A stretch of 8,598 bases of DNA from Planctomycetota bacterium (GTDB lineage Bacteria; Planctomycetota; Phycisphaerae; WQYP01), in the NCBI GenBank assembly GCA_021798635.1, contig JAJZGH010000220.1, positions 1 through 8,598 on the forward strand, written 5' to 3'. The notes under the pieces were generated by a model. That model ran no database searches. It had not been told where the DNA came from and saw only the letters and a list, made by a program, of their open reading frames with translations. The stretch's first letter is position 1. The number at the start of each line of letters is the position of its first letter. Of the stretch, positions 1-5,277 are shown piece by piece. The position numbers were made by a program, and so were the translations under genes.

Positions 1-84
1 GATTGGTAAACGTGACCCCGCGCCGCTTACTGGCATAGAGCGCGGACACAGCGCCCCGTTCTGCCGTATTTGGCCCCGCGTGGT

Positions 85-90
85 TATAAT
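85..90 (+). promoter_or_regulatory. Candidate -10 box (TATAAT) for the GH57 gene
   Basis: A perfect TATAAT hexamer lies 41 bases before the preferred ATG at 132, which would give a leader of about 35 nt. No convincing -35 hexamer sits 16-18 bases upstream (the sequence there is close to TGCCGT). The call rests on the -10 box and its position. The 107 bases before the gene contain stop codons in two forward frames (7-9, 36-38). An upstream gene could therefore end at the window edge, but none can be identified. Confidence 0.3.
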
Positions 91-119
91 CATCTCGCTT
101 TGGAGAAGTGCGTCAGAAC

Positions 120-123
120 AGGA
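120..123 (+). promoter_or_regulatory. Ribosome binding site deciding the GH57 start
   Basis: AGGA is followed by 8 bases and then the ATG at 132. The alternative in-frame GTG at 108 has a GGAG only 2 bases upstream, which is too close to act as a Shine-Dalgarno sequence. This favours the ATG at 132, as does the fact that GH57 proteins usually begin only a few residues before the HQP motif. Confidence 0.55.
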
Positions 124-131
124 CACACCCG

Positions 132-1298
132 ATGGTAGCTGTGGTTTTATATTTTCAGATTCATCAGCCGTTCCGCCTGCGACGCTACAGTATTTTTGAT
201 TCCGATTCGGATTATTTTGATATCCACGCCAACCGGCGCTACACGCGGGAGATTGCCCGGCACAGTTATATTCCCGCCACCCACGTATTGCTGGATTTGG
301 CACGGCAATACGGCTCGGCCTTTCGCGTGGCACTGGGCGTAACCAACACTGCTCTGGAACAGTTTGCGGATGATGCGCCGGAGGTGGTGGTATTATTGAA
401 GGAACTTGCGAAAACGGGATGCGTGGAATTTCTTGGGGAAACATCGCACCATAGTCTGGCGTGTCTTTATTCGCCGGATGAATTTGCTGCGCAGGTTCAT
501 TTGCACAGCCGAATGATCGAACACAATTTTGGACAGAAGCCGACCATCTTCCGTAACACCAATTTGATTTACTCCAATGAAGTCGGGCGTCTGGTGGCGG
601 GATTAAACTATCAGGCGGTGATTACCGAAGGGTGGGAGGGAGCCTTGGGAAATCGCAGCGCAGGCCACGTGTATAAAGCGGCGCGTGAGCAACTGAAAGT
701 CTTGTTGCGGCATTATCGCTTGAGTGATGATTTATCCCTGCGTTTTTCCGCCCAAGACTGGGTTAATTGGCCGCTGATGGCGGATAAATATGCCCGATGG
801 CTCCACGGCACAGGCGCGGAGGGGGAATATTGCCTGCTGGGAATGGATTACGAAACATTTGGAGAACGGCATTGTGCGGCCAGTGGTATATTTGAATTCC
901 TGCGGGCGCTACCCCGATTCGTCCTGGAAAATGGGGACCGCTTCAGTACGCCTTCGGAAGTTATTAAGCAATATGAGCCAGTAGCGGAATTAAGCGTTCC
1001 GCGGAACATCTGCTGGACCGATGTGCAGCGGGATTTATCTCCCTGGCTGGGCAATGCCATGCAGGCCAACGCTCTGCAGGAGTTGTATCGTCTGGAAAAG
1101 CCGGTTAAGGACTCGGCGGATGCCGCATTATTAAACACGTGGCGTAAATTAGGCTCCAGCGACCACTTTTTGTATATGAACACGCGATTTTTTGGCGATT
1201 TAAATACGCCGAGTTTCAGCATGTATGAATCCCCTTATGACGCATACATGAATTATATGAGCGTGCTGGATGCCTTAGGGTCGCGCATGCAGACGTAA
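132..1298 (+). CDS. Glycoside hydrolase family 57 protein (alpha-amylase-like)
   Basis: This is a cytoplasmic enzyme predicted to act on alpha-1,4-glucans (retaining alpha-amylase or glucanotransferase type); it has no signal peptide. Numbering from the ATG at 132 (388 aa), the conserved GH57 regions are visible in order. FQIHQPFR places region I at about residues 8-15. EFLGETSHHS at about 99-108 and FRNTNLIYSNE at about 140-150 follow. VITEG carries the expected nucleophile Glu166, and GMDYETFGE carries the expected acid/base Asp239. The C-terminal helical part includes a DHFLYMNTR stretch. The length and the FRNT/YETFGE motifs fit the short, MJ1611-like GH57 group rather than the 600+ aa 4-alpha-glucanotransferases or branching enzymes. 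An upstream in-frame GTG at 108 would add 8 residues but is badly spaced from its purine run. No glycogen or starch gene is adjacent in the window, so the exact substrate is open. Family assignment is firm; specificity is not. Confidence 0.9.
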   Translation: MVAVVLYFQIHQPFRLRRYSIFDSDSDYFDIHANRRYTREIARHSYIPATHVLLDLARQYGSAFRVALGVTNTALEQFADDAPEVVVLLKELAKTGCVEFLGETSHHSLACLYSPDEFAAQVHLHSRMIEHNFGQKPTIFRNTNLIYSNEVGRLVAGLNYQAVITEGWEGALGNRSAGHVYKAAREQLKVLLRHYRLSDDLSLRFSAQDWVNWPLMADKYARWLHGTGAEGEYCLLGMDYETFGERHCAASGIFEFLRALPRFVLENGDRFSTPSEVIKQYEPVAELSVPRNICWTDVQRDLSPWLGNAMQANALQELYRLEKPVKDSADAALLNTWRKLGSSDHFLYMNTRFFGDLNTPSFSMYESPYDAYMNYMSVLDALGSRMQT

Positions 1299-1346
1299 GC
1301 AGCGCGAAGCAAGGGTGGCGGATTTCTTTCCTGAGGGATAATTAGG

Positions 1347-1352
1347 TATAAA
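1347..1352 (+). promoter_or_regulatory. Weak candidate -10 region before the HEAT-like gene
   Basis: An AT-rich patch containing TATAAA (1347-1352), followed by TAAT, lies in the 129-bp gap between the GH57 gene and the HEAT-like gene. The -35 position is only T-rich (TTCTTT near 1324), so this is a weak match. It is the only promoter-like patch seen in the gap. Confidence 0.2.
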
Positions 1353-1359
1353 TAATGTA

Positions 1360-1431
1360 ATGAAATTTGCCGTTGCGGGCGATAAAAAGCCTGTATGCGG
1401 CTGTTTTTGGCAAGGTAATCTGATTCCATGA
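1360..1431 (+). CDS. Possible 23-aa leader peptide overlapping the next start
   Basis: An ATG at 1360 opens 23 codons and ends with TGA at 1429-1431. This TGA overlaps the ATG of the next gene as ATGA, the arrangement typical of translational coupling. The peptide begins MKFAVAGDKKP and contains a Cys-Gly-Cys followed by Phe-Trp-Gln. The downstream gene has a poor Shine-Dalgarno sequence of its own (AAGG 12 bases before the ATG), so reinitiation after this short ORF would make sense. Against it, the small ORF also has no clear ribosome binding site (nearest AGG about 13 bases upstream) and its length is within chance expectation. A hairpin with A/T tails (1384-1408) lies inside it. No homologue is recognised. 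Confidence 0.22.
   Translation: MKFAVAGDKKPVCGCFWQGNLIP
1384..1408 (+). terminator. Weak bidirectional terminator-like hairpin
   Basis: AAAAAGCC (1384-1391) pairs with GGCTGTTTTT (1399-1408) around a TGTATGC loop, with one bulged G. The stem has only about 4 strong base pairs plus an A:T extension, and the T-run follows directly. It could end the GH57 transcript. It lies only 20 bases before the next ATG and inside a possible leader ORF, so an attenuator role is equally possible. Confidence 0.3.
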
Positions 1432-2777
1432 CCGGCAAGATCCAACGACCCCCTGGCCCTCCGTCAAGCTCAATTTGCAGGCGTGGAAGAGCACTTGCCG
1501 GAGCCGCAATACTGGCGTGCACGATGATGTCATGGACAGCCATCCCCTGCATTCACGCCCAGAGTACTGGCGTGACAAATTCCCCTGCGATATCTGAAAA
1601 AGCTTCAGCCCTGCTGGCTCAAGGATTAAAAGACTTATCCTCTGAACGCTACAGCGTGCGGCAACATGCTACGAAAATTATTCAAACCGCACTGGGCATG
1701 CAGTTGCAGGCCATCATCAACGCCGGTGGTCCCGAACAGGCGACACGGTTGATTAAACTGCTGAATTTTAACATTAATCTGGATCGCTGGACCATGGCCG
1801 TGATCAAGTTGCCGCAGGACAAACGCATGGCCATGTTTAACTGGGGCGTTAAACCTGCAGTGTTGCCGCTGGTGGGAGCTGCCTTTGCGCGGCGCGCGGA
1901 CATCCGGGCGTCATCAGCCCAGGGGTTGGCAAAAATTCCGGGCAGCAACAGCGACTGGATATTGGATCGTCTGCTGCGCGACCGCCGGCGCGTGGTGTAC
2001 CTTTCAACCATGGCGGCCCTGTGGAGCCGCAAGCCCTCCGAGAAAATGGTACAAATTGTTTTCCACCGATCCGTGGGCAACATGACCATGTACAGCGGGG
2101 CCACCACGCGGCAGGTCGTGCGATTTAATGGTCAGAACATTTACATTATGCACTTTGTCAATTATTGGCAACAGGCCCAGGATGGGCAGTATGCGGCCCA
2201 ATTATTGCAACACTGGCACCCGCGTCACTTGAAATCAATGTTGGTGAACTATACCGAGAAAATGGCGCGACAATCCGGACCTGAGGATATTCTTCAAAAC
2301 CCCAGCATGTTGCAGGGGCGCAATTTCATTAAGCTCTTTTCACAATATAAGCCGCTGCTGGCGGCACCGTATCTGCTGAATTTAATCTGCCGGCCGCAGG
2401 CCAATCAGATCAATTTTGTATTTAACGGCCAAAGCGTGCATTGGGATAATCGCACCATTCCGCTGTATCTGCTGGTGTTGCTCTCCGGCCATAAGCCGCA
2501 GCATTATCATTTTTTTAAATCCGCCTTGTACGGCGGGAGTTGGCTGTTTAACACGCAGGTGCAGGAAGAAACCACCATCAAAGCGATGTTGAAATTCTGG
2601 AAACAACGCGGCGTGAATCCGAGACCCCCGATTCAACCCGGTGCCGCAAAACCCGCGGTTGGGCCGCCGATCCCCGGTCCATTTCCGCGCGTGGTGGTAC
2701 CCCCGGTGGCTATTCCCGCAGTCGGCAACGCGCGGGTGCTGATTAAACATCCGGTCAAAAAAACACTTAGCCAGTGA
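1428..2777 (+). CDS. Secreted HEAT-like repeat protein, function unknown
   Basis: This 449-aa protein matches no named family that I recognise. Residues 1-44 form a Sec-type signal. The basic part is RRGR (18-21), the hydrophobic part is ALAGAAILACTMMSWTA, and an IHA|QS site gives cleavage after Ala44. An ILAC stretch ending at Cys31 is a poor lipobox. Residues 58-90 (LAQGLKDLSSERYSVRQHAT region) and 145-200 (ADIRASSAQGLAKIP, then DRRRVVYLSTMAAL) have the helix-pair pattern of degenerate HEAT repeats, with the conserved R-x-x-A element. This pattern is common in secreted Planctomycetota proteins. Residues 394-432 are rich in proline and valine and look like a flexible tail. The protein probably binds or scaffolds something in the periplasm or envelope. 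No catalytic motif is visible. The ATG at 1428 has a weak ribosome site (AAGG, 12 bases away) and overlaps the stop of a 23-codon ORF. No other in-frame start would keep the signal peptide. Confidence 0.75.
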   Translation: MTGKIQRPPGPPSSSICRRGRALAGAAILACTMMSWTAIPCIHAQSTGVTNSPAISEKASALLAQGLKDLSSERYSVRQHATKIIQTALGMQLQAIINAGGPEQATRLIKLLNFNINLDRWTMAVIKLPQDKRMAMFNWGVKPAVLPLVGAAFARRADIRASSAQGLAKIPGSNSDWILDRLLRDRRRVVYLSTMAALWSRKPSEKMVQIVFHRSVGNMTMYSGATTRQVVRFNGQNIYIMHFVNYWQQAQDGQYAAQLLQHWHPRHLKSMLVNYTEKMARQSGPEDILQNPSMLQGRNFIKLFSQYKPLLAAPYLLNLICRPQANQINFVFNGQSVHWDNRTIPLYLLVLLSGHKPQHYHFFKSALYGGSWLFNTQVQEETTIKAMLKFWKQRGVNPRPPIQPGAAKPAVGPPIPGPFPRVVVPPVAIPAVGNARVLIKHPVKKTLSQ

Positions 2778-2792
2778 TCAATCGCAGCGGCC

Positions 2793-2806
2793 GCCCCGAC
2801 GGGGGC
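2793..2806 (-). terminator. GC hairpin just past the HEAT-like gene stop
   Basis: GCCCC (2806-2802) and GGGGC (2797-2793) close a four-base CGTC loop. The hairpin begins 16 bases past the stop codon of the forward gene and ends the structured island on the minus strand. It lacks a T-run on either strand, so it is at best an imperfect terminator or a 3'-end stabilising stem. Confidence 0.25.
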
Positions 2807-2870
2807 CGAAGAACGTCGAGTTCCCAACCTCCATGCCGCAGCAAACGCTGCCGCATTGAGCTACGGGCGC
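2801..2870 (-). pseudogene. Degenerate tRNA-like sequence (70 nt)
   Basis: On the minus strand the segment reads as a tRNA with a damaged middle. GCGCCCG (2870-2864) pairs at 5 of 7 positions with CGGCCCC (2808-2802). TA then GCTC and a nine-base D-loop with GG follow. An AGGTT variable-loop-like stretch (2830-2826) precedes a T-arm GGGAA / CTCGACG / TTCTT (2825-2809), whose loop keeps T-C-G-A in the right places. The D-stem 3' side is GCGT instead of GAGC. Only about 14 bases remain where 18 are expected for the anticodon arm region, so there is no usable anticodon. This fits a decayed tRNA or a tRNA mimic. Specificity cannot be assigned. Confidence 0.35.
2844..2870 (-). repeat. tRNA-5'-half-like direct repeat, copy 2
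   Basis: This 27-base segment matches copy 1 (3052-3078) at 25 of 27 positions, in the same orientation and offset by 208 bases. The shared core is TAGCTCAAYGCGGCAGCGTT. The first nine bases and the D-arm opening follow the tRNA consensus. The differences are one C/G in the acceptor-like part and one T/C in the D-loop-like part. Confidence 0.7.
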
Positions 2871-2942
2871 ATCGTGATCCGGTGGTAAGTGCCGTCATAG
2901 AAAACGTTTTTAGCCCGACGCGGCGGCGTCGCGGCTGGATGC

Positions 2943-2967
2943 GGGATGGGGGGGGGCGGGAAAAGGG
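2943..2967 (+). other. G-quadruplex motif with a nine-G run
   Basis: On the plus strand GGG, AT, nine Gs (2948-2956), C, GGG, AAAA and GGG follow one another, which satisfies the G3+N1-7 four-run rule. On the minus strand, where the candidate RNA would be read, this is a C-rich tract. The long G-run is also a place where read errors in homopolymer length are likely. Confidence 0.5.
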
Positions 2968-3048
2968 AGCACTTCGGTCCGGCACGCGTTGCGCCAATCG
3001 TGAAGAGGGAGGTCGCGTCGTGTGATGGAAAACGCATTCCGCGGGAAA

Positions 3049-3068
3049 CTCAACGCTGCCGCGTTGAG
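3049..3068 (-). repeat. Perfect 8-bp inverted repeat in tRNA-like copy 1
   Basis: CTCAACGC (3068-3061) and GCGTTGAG (3056-3049) are exact reverse complements around a GGCA loop. The hairpin replaces what would be the D-arm in a tRNA. In copy 2 the same stem is broken by changes on both sides, but an alternative GCAGC/GCTGC hairpin (2851-2838) can form. Confidence 0.6.
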
Positions 3069-3078
3069 CTACCGGCGC
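3052..3078 (-). repeat. tRNA-5'-half-like direct repeat, copy 1
   Basis: This is the upstream copy on the minus strand, 52 bases past the TPR gene stop. It begins GCGCCGGTAGCTCAACGCGG, which resembles the acceptor strand, positions 8-9 and D-arm of a bacterial tRNA. The following bases do not give a T-arm or a closing acceptor strand, so only the 5' half is tRNA-like. Confidence 0.65.
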
Positions 3079-3129
3079 TGCGTTAACGGCTGGCGGTCGG
3101 TGAGAATGTAGTGCGTCCTGGTACCGTCG

Positions 3130-5175
3130 TTACATCATCTTGCCACCGGCTTTTTGCATATCCCGGAACAGTTTGGCCTTTTTTATGCGCTGTTCAATGC
3201 GTAATTTTATTTTTTTCTGGTGCGACGAAAGTTTCGGGAATTCGGTGTATTGCTTAAGTGCCAAGGTCCATATCCCAATGGCACGGGCGCTGTGGCCGAG
3301 CTTGTCGATTGCGGCACCCAGATGCTCCAGCCCCTCCGGCGATTGGCCGCCGGGAAGTCCCACGGCTTGCTTCAGTTGCTGGAGCGCACGATGATAATGC
3401 CCCTGCTTGTAAAGCACCCAGCCAAGGCTATCGCGTGAGGCCGCATCGCCGGGATGATTTTTCACGGCCAACTCAATAATCTTTTGGGCGTACGGTAATT
3501 CCTTGTTTTCCACGGTCAGGGTATATCCCAGATCATTGGCGGCCATGGAATTTTCCGGCTCCAGCCGCAGCACGGTTTTGTACGCCGCTTCCGCTCCGGA
3601 TGAATCATGAAGTCGGTAATCCACCGTGGCTAATTGCAGCAGATCCGAGATTCTCGGAACTGATCCGGACGTGACTTTAAGCAGAAATTTTCGCTCCCCA
3701 GAATAATCGCCCGACACATCCAGATAATCCGCCCATGATTGTTGAATCCAGCGGGCCGAGGGATAGCGTGTGATCAGAGGATATAAAAAAGCCTTGCAGG
3801 CGGCAAAGTGTTTATATTGCAGCAACGTCTGAACATAGGTTTGCTGGGCGGTTGGTGACTGTAAATGCCGCTGGGCAAACGCCCGGGCTACGGCGATGGC
3901 TTGGTTGGGGTGTTTGGCCAGTAATTGGGTAAGCGTCTGGTTTAATAGCAGGCTGTCGGGGTTAAGCACGAGAGCCTGGCGAGCCAATGAAACGGCCTGT
4001 ATGGTCTTTTTGAGTGCCAAAGCTAATTCGATGCGGGCCAGCCAGAGTTGCGCATCGGCCGGGTGGGTTTTCAAACCTTCGGTGAGGATTCGCGAGGCCA
4101 ATTTCACGTTGCCCTGTTGAGCCGCCAGGCGCGATTGCAGAACCGTGGAAAATACGTCGCCGGGGAATTGGTGGATATATTGATGGCTGACATTTTCCAC
4201 CAATGGGCCGTCGCCCCTGCTTTGCGCCGCCTCCAGAAGATCCAGATACGCCGGCGTGAAATGGGGAAACCTGTGCACCATCCGTTGTAGAACAATCTGC
4301 TGAATATTTTGCTGCTCACGCAGGGCATAAATGCGCGCTACCAGCACCTGAAATTCCGGATTCGTTGGGTATTTTCCCGCAGCTTCCTGCGCCACGATCA
4401 GAGCCTTGCGAAGCCGATCCTGCGCGGCATATATACCGACGATATCCTGCCAGGCCTGCGGCGCATGCCACCCGTTTTTAATAGCTGATTTGAGTATCCG
4501 TTGCGACACGGTGAAGTGATAAATGGCGGCAGATTCCTGGGCCAGTAATTCCGTTGCGGGCCAAAACTTTGGTTTGGCCAGCCGGGCGGCGTTAAGCCAA
4601 CTGATGGCCTGCTGATGTTGCCCACATTCCGCAGCTGCGACGCCCAGCAGATAATCTCTCCAAGCCCATTGATTCTGCGTACCGTAACCGCTGTTATGGC
4701 GGGCGCTGATGAGTTGTTCGGGAAGTTTTTGCACGGGTCCCCGGCGGATGAGCGCTTGAATAATGTTCCGACTTTGCGCCGCACTGATCCGATGTTGTGC
4801 CGCCAAATCCGCAACCAGTAAATAAGCCGCACCAATTTGATGTTGCTGTCGGGCGGCGGCAATCAGCAGATTAATGGCAGCATTTCCGGTATTTCCCGCG
4901 TGGATAGCCTTTCGCACATCCGCTAGCGCAGTAAGCCATTGGCCGCCTTGCTGCGCCGTAATCGCCTGGCGCAACAGCGATTTCGAGGCGCTGCTCTCCG
5001 GCACTGGCGCAGCGATGGCGACAGCCACGAGGGCATTGACTGCCAAGAGCGCCACAACAGCACGGGCCATTGGCACATGTAACCAACGGGGGGTAACAAA
5101 ATGCATGTGTTTTAGTCGCTGGTGGGTTAAGCGGGTCATGGTAATTTTCCGGCACGCACAAGATTCCATTAGCAT
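3130..5175 (-). CDS. Exported tetratricopeptide-repeat protein
   Basis: This is a 681-aa protein, probably a periplasmic or envelope scaffold. A signal or anchor segment (MARAVVALLAVNALVAVAIAA, residues 36-56 from the first ATG) has an AIA|AP cleavage site. TPR-type helix pairs then run from about residue 70 to 645. The clearest are 508-541, 543-577, 578-611 (RDSLGWVLYKQGHYHRALQQL) and 612-645. The last 35 residues are a lysine-rich helix (KKIKLRIEQRIKKAK). The NDLGYTL-then-DSLGWVLYKQG pair is typical of bacterial TPR proteins found with exopolysaccharide or outer-membrane assembly systems, but no system is visible here. The start is uncertain. The ATG at 5175 has a good GAGGA nine bases upstream, but gives a long 36-residue n-region. 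ATGs at 5139, 5106 and 5070 give more ordinary signal peptides. Any of these keeps the repeats intact. TPR identity is firm; the role is unknown. Confidence 0.85.
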   Translation of the reverse strand: MLMESCACRKITMTRLTHQRLKHMHFVTPRWLHVPMARAVVALLAVNALVAVAIAAPVPESSASKSLLRQAITAQQGGQWLTALADVRKAIHAGNTGNAAINLLIAAARQQHQIGAAYLLVADLAAQHRISAAQSRNIIQALIRRGPVQKLPEQLISARHNSGYGTQNQWAWRDYLLGVAAAECGQHQQAISWLNAARLAKPKFWPATELLAQESAAIYHFTVSQRILKSAIKNGWHAPQAWQDIVGIYAAQDRLRKALIVAQEAAGKYPTNPEFQVLVARIYALREQQNIQQIVLQRMVHRFPHFTPAYLDLLEAAQSRGDGPLVENVSHQYIHQFPGDVFSTVLQSRLAAQQGNVKLASRILTEGLKTHPADAQLWLARIELALALKKTIQAVSLARQALVLNPDSLLLNQTLTQLLAKHPNQAIAVARAFAQRHLQSPTAQQTYVQTLLQYKHFAACKAFLYPLITRYPSARWIQQSWADYLDVSGDYSGERKFLLKVTSGSVPRISDLLQLATVDYRLHDSSGAEAAYKTVLRLEPENSMAANDLGYTLTVENKELPYAQKIIELAVKNHPGDAASRDSLGWVLYKQGHYHRALQQLKQAVGLPGGQSPEGLEHLGAAIDKLGHSARAIGIWTLALKQYTEFPKLSSHQKKIKLRIEQRIKKAKLFRDMQKAGGKMM

Positions 5176-5203
5176 ATTCTAGGATCCTCTGGTACAAAAC
5201 CAA
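5176..5203 (-). promoter_or_regulatory. Candidate promoter for the TPR gene
   Basis: On the minus strand TTGGTT, a 16-base gap and TAGAAT (5181-5176) form a moderate sigma70-like pair. Transcription from it would start about 7 bases further on, past the ATG at 5175. If this promoter is real, the TPR protein must start at 5139 or later. It competes in interpretation with GAGGA, read as a ribosome site for 5175, which lies inside the same stretch. Confidence 0.3.
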
Positions 5204-5266
5204 ACGCCGGGTGCCCGTGCATGTTGCACAACGCCCGAATGTGGTTCGACTTTGCCTTATTTTTAC

Positions 5267-5270
5267 GGGG
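5267..5270 (+). promoter_or_regulatory. Ribosome binding site supporting the UppP start
   Basis: GGGG lies 7 bases before the ATG at 5278. It is not a perfect Shine-Dalgarno sequence. It is better placed than anything before the in-frame ATGs at 5221 and 5239, and the resulting N-terminus matches family practice. Confidence 0.4.
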
Positions 5271-5277
5271 TTTTTAT

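Larger units (their letters stand above)
2793..3078 (-). ncRNA. Candidate structured RNA with two tRNA-like 5' modules
   Basis: This occupies most of the 352-bp non-coding gap between two convergent genes and is clearly GC-richer than them (about 63% over 2821-3120, counted by hand). Read on the minus strand it starts with a tRNA-5'-half-like segment (3078-3052). It then has a small hairpin (GGCGC/GTGCC near 2996-2982), a 10-bp hairpin with one bulged G (2936-2912), and a second tRNA-5'-half-like segment (2870-2844). The second copy continues into a T-arm-like hairpin and a GC hairpin (2806-2793). Neither copy is a functional tRNA: the anticodon arm is too short or missing. The density of stems and the repeat suggest a transcribed structured RNA or a tRNA-derived dispersed repeat. 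No promoter is evident. It could instead be readthrough 3' UTR of the TPR gene. No Rfam family is recognised. Confidence 0.33.

Noticed and set aside
2..199. Open forward frame at the left edge overlapping the GH57 start
   Set aside because: The translation shows no family features and overlaps the well-supported GH57 frame; it is an ordinary chance open frame.
2801..2870. Functional tRNA gene
   Set aside because: The acceptor has two C-C mismatches, the D-stem does not close, and there is no room for a 17-base anticodon arm.
2912..2936. Intrinsic terminator of the TPR gene
   Set aside because: The hairpin is strong but is followed by an A-run and an AAAACGTTTT palindrome rather than a T-run on the minus strand, and lies about 200 bases past the stop.
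2767..2997. 76-codon reverse ORF in the same intergenic island
   Set aside because: It covers the tRNA-like segment and the C-run, and its product has biased Arg/Pro composition. No ribosome site or family resemblance was seen.
2774..3025. 83-codon forward ORF starting with GTG over the HEAT-like gene stop
   Set aside because: It runs through the tRNA-like repeats, hairpins and G-run, is dominated by Arg and Gly, has no ribosome site, and looks like a by-product of high GC content.
2793..3078. YrlA/Y-RNA or RtcB-associated RNA locus
   Set aside because: The tRNA-like modules suggested it, but no rtcB, prfH or Ro60-like gene is present and I cannot align the sequence to a Y-RNA model by eye.
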